Of a DNA stretch of 18,304 nucleotides, positions 14,886-18,304 are shown piece after piece; the stretch's first letter is position 1, and each line of letters starts with the position of its first letter. Source of the stretch: an uncultured Lachnospiraceae bacterium (GTDB taxonomy: Bacteria > Bacillota > Clostridia > Lachnospirales > Lachnospiraceae); NCBI GenBank assembly GCA_902797785.1, contig CADBUD010000361.1, positions 1-18,304 on the forward strand, given 5' to 3'. The notes beneath the pieces are model-generated. The model was not told the DNA's origin and ran no database searches. It was given only the letters and a program-made list of their open reading frames with translations. Both the position numbers and the translations under genes were made by a program.

Positions 14886-16931
14886 ATGGTTAAGATCAAA
14901 GAGATTTTACAACAGAATAAGGAATGTAAAATAGCCCTCTACGGTCTTGGAACTGAAACAGAACGTTTTTTGAATGATTATGGAATGGGAATCAATGTTG
15001 TTGGACTTCTTGATGGCTTTAAAGAAAATGGTGAATTATATGGATATCCCATCATCCCATTATCCGAAACCACGAAAAAAAACATCCGCCTGATTATTGT
15101 AGTAGCTCGTCCTGGCTCTTGCAAAGCTATTGCAAAAAGAATTGGTGATTTCTGCCAGGAAAATGATATTGCTTTATTTGATGTACGTGGAAAAAATCTC
15201 CTTGTTGCAGGCAAGGCTGCTTTTGATTTCTCTAACATCAAGGGCGAAAGCAAAGAGTACTTGTATGAAAGAACCAGTATGGCAGAGGTTATAAGCTTTG
15301 ATTTGTTTGACACGCTCATTACAAGAAGAGTGCTTTCCTATACAGATATTTTTGAACTCATGGATATCAGACTTCGCAAGATGGGAATTATGATTCCGGA
15401 CTTTTCAAGACTCAGGTTATATGCTGAAAAGGAATTGTCAAAAGAGACGGCACCGAAACTGAAAGATATTTATAGTTATGTTTTAAAGAAAACCGGTGGC
15501 AATTTTATATCTGCGGAAGAACTTGCCTCTATGGAATTCAAGATGGATTTGGATACGATGATTGCCCGGGAAGAAATGTGTGAAGTGTTCAGAGATATGA
15601 TGGGGGCAAAAAAAGAGGTTGTAATCACCACCGACAGTTATTACACGCTTCCACAGATCGAGGTGATTCTTGGCAAATTAGAAATAAACAGACCGGATAA
15701 GTTATTTGTTTCTTGTGAGTATGGAACTTCAAAAACGCAGGGGCTATATGACATACTGTGTCACGCATATAAGAGTAAAAACATAGTTCATATTGGTGAT
15801 GATGAGACCGCTGATATGGTAAAAGCCACTGAATATGGAATAGGCGCATACAGGATATACAGCTCTTTGGAATTGTATGATGTTCTTGGCGGGCTGGGAC
15901 TTGATGGAGAGATAAAAAATCTTTCCGACAGGGTGAAAGCCGGAATGTTTATTTCAGAGATATTTAACAGTCCGTTTTGGTTCGAAGAAGAGGGAAAGAA
16001 GCTGTCGATCAACAGTTCTGAACAGATTGGATATTTGTTATGTGCTCCAATAATCACAGATTTTGTATTGTGGATGAAGAAAAAAGTAGTGGAGACGGAT
16101 TATGAGCAAATTCTTTTCTGCGCAAGAGACGGATATCTGCCGGGAAAATTATTTAGGAAAGTTTCATCTGATACAAAAGCAGTGTATTTTCTTTCATCAA
16201 GAACCGCTGCGATTCGTGCGGGTATGGAAGATGATAAAGATATTGAATATGTAAACAGTATGAGGTACTTTGGGACACTGCAAGAAGCATTGAAAACTCG
16301 CTTTGGAATCGCAAAAGCAGATATTGCAGAGAGCGAATGTGAAAAAGCAATATTGCTTAGATCTGAAACACAAAGGGAAAATTATAAAAAATATATTGAA
16401 AAACTGAATCTGTATGATGGGAGTCTTGGCATGTTCGATTTTGTCGCGAAGGGAACGACACAGATGTATTTGAGAAAGCTCTTTTCACAGCATATTAAAG
16501 GGTTCTATTTTTTACAGCCAGAACCTGAATTTATGGAGGACAAAGGACTTGATATTGAAACGTTCTATACCGATGAAGAAAAGAATGCCAGCGTGATTTT
16601 TGACACCTATTACATATTGGAAACGATATTGACTTCTCCATATTCACAGATAGAGGAGTTTGATGAGAATGGAAATCCTGTTTTTGCTAAGGAAACAAGA
16701 AGTGAGAAAGACATTAAGGTTTTTGAACAGGCACAAGAAGGAATTACAAAATATTTCGAAGAATATACTCGATTAGTTCCGGAAGTGGCAAGAACAGAAA
16801 ATAAAAAGCTCGATGAAAAAATGCTGGCACTGGTGAATTCCATCCAGATAAAGGATGAAGGATTTATGGCTCTTACCGTAGAAGATCCATTCTTTGGACG
16901 GATGACAGCAATCACAGATGTCATTGGTTAA
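14886..16931 (+). CDS. Large HAD-superfamily protein with N-terminal Rossmann-like module
   Basis: 681 residues from the ATG at 14886. Residues 10-105 are the recurring Rossmann-like module (CKIALYGLGTETERFL, GLLDGF, IRLIIVVARP). A HAD-type domain follows, with all four motifs visible: SFDLFDTLITRR (D139, D142), VITTDSYY (T248/T249), Lys in YGTSKTQGLYD and HIGDDETADM (D305, D306). The C-terminal half includes ILFCARDGYLPGKLF and continues to the end without known catalytic motifs. This type of large HAD protein is common in surface-polysaccharide clusters, but its substrate is not established. It may be the missing heptose-1,7-bisphosphate phosphatase (GmhB) activity, although GmhB itself is a small HAD enzyme of different motif context, so this is speculative. 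It lies 23 bp after gmhA and ends the heptose operon. Confidence 0.85.
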   Translation: MVKIKEILQQNKECKIALYGLGTETERFLNDYGMGINVVGLLDGFKENGELYGYPIIPLSETTKKNIRLIIVVARPGSCKAIAKRIGDFCQENDIALFDVRGKNLLVAGKAAFDFSNIKGESKEYLYERTSMAEVISFDLFDTLITRRVLSYTDIFELMDIRLRKMGIMIPDFSRLRLYAEKELSKETAPKLKDIYSYVLKKTGGNFISAEELASMEFKMDLDTMIAREEMCEVFRDMMGAKKEVVITTDSYYTLPQIEVILGKLEINRPDKLFVSCEYGTSKTQGLYDILCHAYKSKNIVHIGDDETADMVKATEYGIGAYRIYSSLELYDVLGGLGLDGEIKNLSDRVKAGMFISEIFNSPFWFEEEGKKLSINSSEQIGYLLCAPIITDFVLWMKKKVVETDYEQILFCARDGYLPGKLFRKVSSDTKAVYFLSSRTAAIRAGMEDDKDIEYVNSMRYFGTLQEALKTRFGIAKADIAESECEKAILLRSETQRENYKKYIEKLNLYDGSLGMFDFVAKGTTQMYLRKLFSQHIKGFYFLQPEPEFMEDKGLDIETFYTDEEKNASVIFDTYYILETILTSPYSQIEEFDENGNPVFAKETRSEKDIKVFEQAQEGITKYFEEYTRLVPEVARTENKKLDEKMLALVNSIQIKDEGFMALTVEDPFFGRMTAITDVIG

Positions 16932-16985
16932 AATAATACAAAGTCTAAGGCAAAGAAACCCAAATCCACACCAAACATACCAAAC

Positions 16986-16994
16986 AGGGGGCGG
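16986..16994 (+). promoter_or_regulatory. Ribosome binding site supporting a TTG start at 16999
   Basis: AGGGGGCGG lies 4 nt before TTG (7 nt from the AGGGGG core). The frame also opens at an ATG at 16918, but that start overlaps the HAD gene by 14 nt and lacks a ribosome site. Confidence 0.45.
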
Positions 16995-16998
16995 AATA

Positions 16999-18186
16999 TT
17001 GACCAGAACATATGAAACCACATACAAAAGAAAAGAAGGATGCTGCGAATCCCCCAAAAAACAAAAGACCTTCCGGCAGGCAGCAGAGGAATATCTGGCT
17101 GATGCAAAGGGGACGATCGCTTCTACGACCTATGACAGATATCTTGATGCCCTGGAGAGGGATGTCTACCCGGAATATGCCGATACCCCCATGGAGGATG
17201 TGACCAAAGCGGAAATGAACCGGTTTATAAAGATTGCCCCTGATGCTGCCGCAAAGAGAGGGAGATATCTTACCAACAGCGGACTCTGGGTGGTCAAAGC
17301 GGTCATGAACAATGTGATTAATTTTGCCAATGCCGTCGCTGATTCAGAAAAAACGAAGATTTCCTGGGATAAAAAGGAATATGAGGAACTGACTCCGGGG
17401 GAGCTTGAGATGATCTGTTTCAAGGCGAAGCATCATCACTGTCCGGAGATGCTTGCAGCGTTGCTTTCGATTTACTGTGGAATGAGAACTGGGGAGCTGT
17501 GCGCGTTGAATAGTGATGATGTCAATGAAATGCGGAATGAAATTTATATCCATGAAATCGCGCACAGGGTGAGGAATCCTAAAAGGGATGAGGATGGGGA
17601 AAAAAGGACAATCGTTATTATCGAAGAGATTTCTCAAAAAAAGCAGATACGGAGAGTTTCTTATCCGCCCATATTAAATGAATATATCAATGAGTTCCGG
17701 TGGAAGGGCAGGACGTTGATTCGAAAAAAAGGTGATATGCAGATGGATCCGAGAACACTGGAAAACGGATTGAAACGAATGATGGATGTGTCTCATATGG
17801 ATAAGATCAACTTTGAACGTCTGCGAAAGACCTATATGAACGGCAGGGCGGAGGAGATGGTGCTTAGAAATATCTTCCTGGGGATAGAGCCGGATGTGCC
17901 ATATGAAGGAAACATAGATGTGGACTGGTTAAAGGATGAGCTGGGAAAAGATATGGCGCCGCTTCGTATGCTGCTTGGATTGACGCCGGAAGAGGCCGCG
18001 GATGTGCTGGGAATCTCTGTGGGAGTGTACCGGCAGCTTGAGAATGGGAGCAGGAAGGCGACCTGGGATCAGTATATGGCAATCCTGTTTTTCTATCATT
18101 ATAATATGCGGACAACGAATATCGTGGACAATCTGGGGCTTTACCCGGATTCACTTAAGAGCAGGATCAGGATAGGTGAGGATTAA
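16999..18186 (+). CDS. Tyrosine-recombinase-like protein with C-terminal XRE-type HTH, probably not a standard integrase
   Basis: 395 residues from the TTG at 16999 (422 if the ATG at 16918 is used). Residues 22-110 look like a SAM-like core-binding domain (TFRQAAEEYLADAKG, VVKAVMNNVINFA). Residues 130-300 resemble the catalytic domain: the first Arg region is intact (YCGMRTGELCALNSDDV, R163). The second box reads FERLRKTY (R276), with Glu where His of HxxR is expected. The downstream GH segment reads LGIEPD, and no Tyr sits at the usual place. Residues about 320-366 are an XRE-like helix-turn-helix (LRMLLGLTPEEAADVLGIS, VYRQLENGSRK). This suggests a DNA-binding regulator built on a recombinase fold, or a divergent recombinase. 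GC content is higher than in the glycosylation genes. Confidence 0.72.
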   Translation: MTRTYETTYKRKEGCCESPKKQKTFRQAAEEYLADAKGTIASTTYDRYLDALERDVYPEYADTPMEDVTKAEMNRFIKIAPDAAAKRGRYLTNSGLWVVKAVMNNVINFANAVADSEKTKISWDKKEYEELTPGELEMICFKAKHHHCPEMLAALLSIYCGMRTGELCALNSDDVNEMRNEIYIHEIAHRVRNPKRDEDGEKRTIVIIEEISQKKQIRRVSYPPILNEYINEFRWKGRTLIRKKGDMQMDPRTLENGLKRMMDVSHMDKINFERLRKTYMNGRAEEMVLRNIFLGIEPDVPYEGNIDVDWLKDELGKDMAPLRMLLGLTPEEAADVLGISVGVYRQLENGSRKATWDQYMAILFFYHYNMRTTNIVDNLGLYPDSLKSRIRIGED

Positions 18187-18304
18187 ATGGCAGCAGATGC
18201 ATTGGATGGATTGAAACAATTGGACCGGGACGCGCTGGTGGAACGGATGGCGGTGGAGCTTCCGGGAATACGCAAAGACCTTAAGGTGACGCAGGAGGCT
18301 CTGG
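18187..18304 (+). CDS. Start of a probable XRE-type HTH regulator gene, cut by the window edge
   Basis: 39 codons are visible, beginning MAADALDGLKQLDRDALV. The ATG directly follows the stop of the recombinase-like gene, with GGTGAGG just upstream, so the two are probably coupled. The final visible stretch LPGIRKDLKVTQEAL resembles the first helix of XRE-type HTH domains (the 'xxxRxxxxxTQEALA' pattern). The rest, including any sensor or partner domain, lies outside the window. Confidence 0.5.
   Translation, partial: MAADALDGLKQLDRDALVERMAVELPGIRKDLKVTQEAL

Noticed and set aside
16932..16998. Attachment site or inverted repeat for the recombinase-like gene
   Set aside because: Only a loose CCAAA-rich stretch is seen. 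There is no tRNA end, no clear direct repeat pair and no inverted repeat in the window.

Overview
The window looks like chromosomal DNA of a low-to-moderate GC Gram-positive anaerobe, most likely a Clostridia/Lachnospiraceae-type Firmicute. The reasons are AGGAG-type ribosome binding sites, TTG and GTG starts, AT-rich codon use and tightly packed co-directional genes. That placement is inference, because no rRNA or housekeeping marker is present. Every gene I accept is on the + strand. I see no tRNA, rRNA, CRISPR array or insertion sequence.

Layout. (1) 1-1771: a secreted, Thr/Ser/Asn/Ala-rich surface-type protein, preceded by an 11-bp inverted repeat and followed by a 12-bp perfect hairpin. 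(2) 1772-7195: a visibly more AT-rich block with a cytoplasmic seven-bladed propeller protein, about 270 bp of apparently decayed DNA, a polysaccharide-pyruvyl-transferase-type protein, a GT9 heptosyltransferase, a broken 3' fragment of another heptosyltransferase, and an FkbM-type methyltransferase. (3) 7212-16931: a compact operon-like run containing HldD, three GT9 heptosyltransferase-like proteins (one fused to a ParB/Srx-like domain), HldE, GmhA and a HAD-type protein. (4) 16999-18304: a more GC-rich end with a tyrosine-recombinase-like protein carrying a C-terminal HTH, then the first 118 bp of another likely HTH gene.

How the genes fit together. GmhA, HldE and HldD give all but one step of the ADP-L-glycero-beta-D-manno-heptose pathway. 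The GmhB phosphatase is not recognisable here. The four GT9 proteins are the expected users of ADP-heptose. They end in a Cys-rich C-terminal motif reminiscent of the iron-binding site of protein O-heptosyltransferases of the TibC/Aah type. That suggests heptosylation of proteins or a surface glycan in a bacterium without LPS. The FkbM and pyruvyl-transferase-like proteins could decorate the product. The Thr/Ser-rich secreted protein at the left edge is a possible acceptor, by proximity only.

The most striking signal is a small Rossmann-like module of about 90-110 residues. It recurs in seven otherwise unrelated or differently arranged proteins: at the N-terminus of five and at the C-terminus of two. 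It behaves like a shared, shuffled docking or ligand-binding module across the whole cluster. Together with the GT9-ParB/Srx-Rossmann fusion, this is the best candidate for an undescribed system here.
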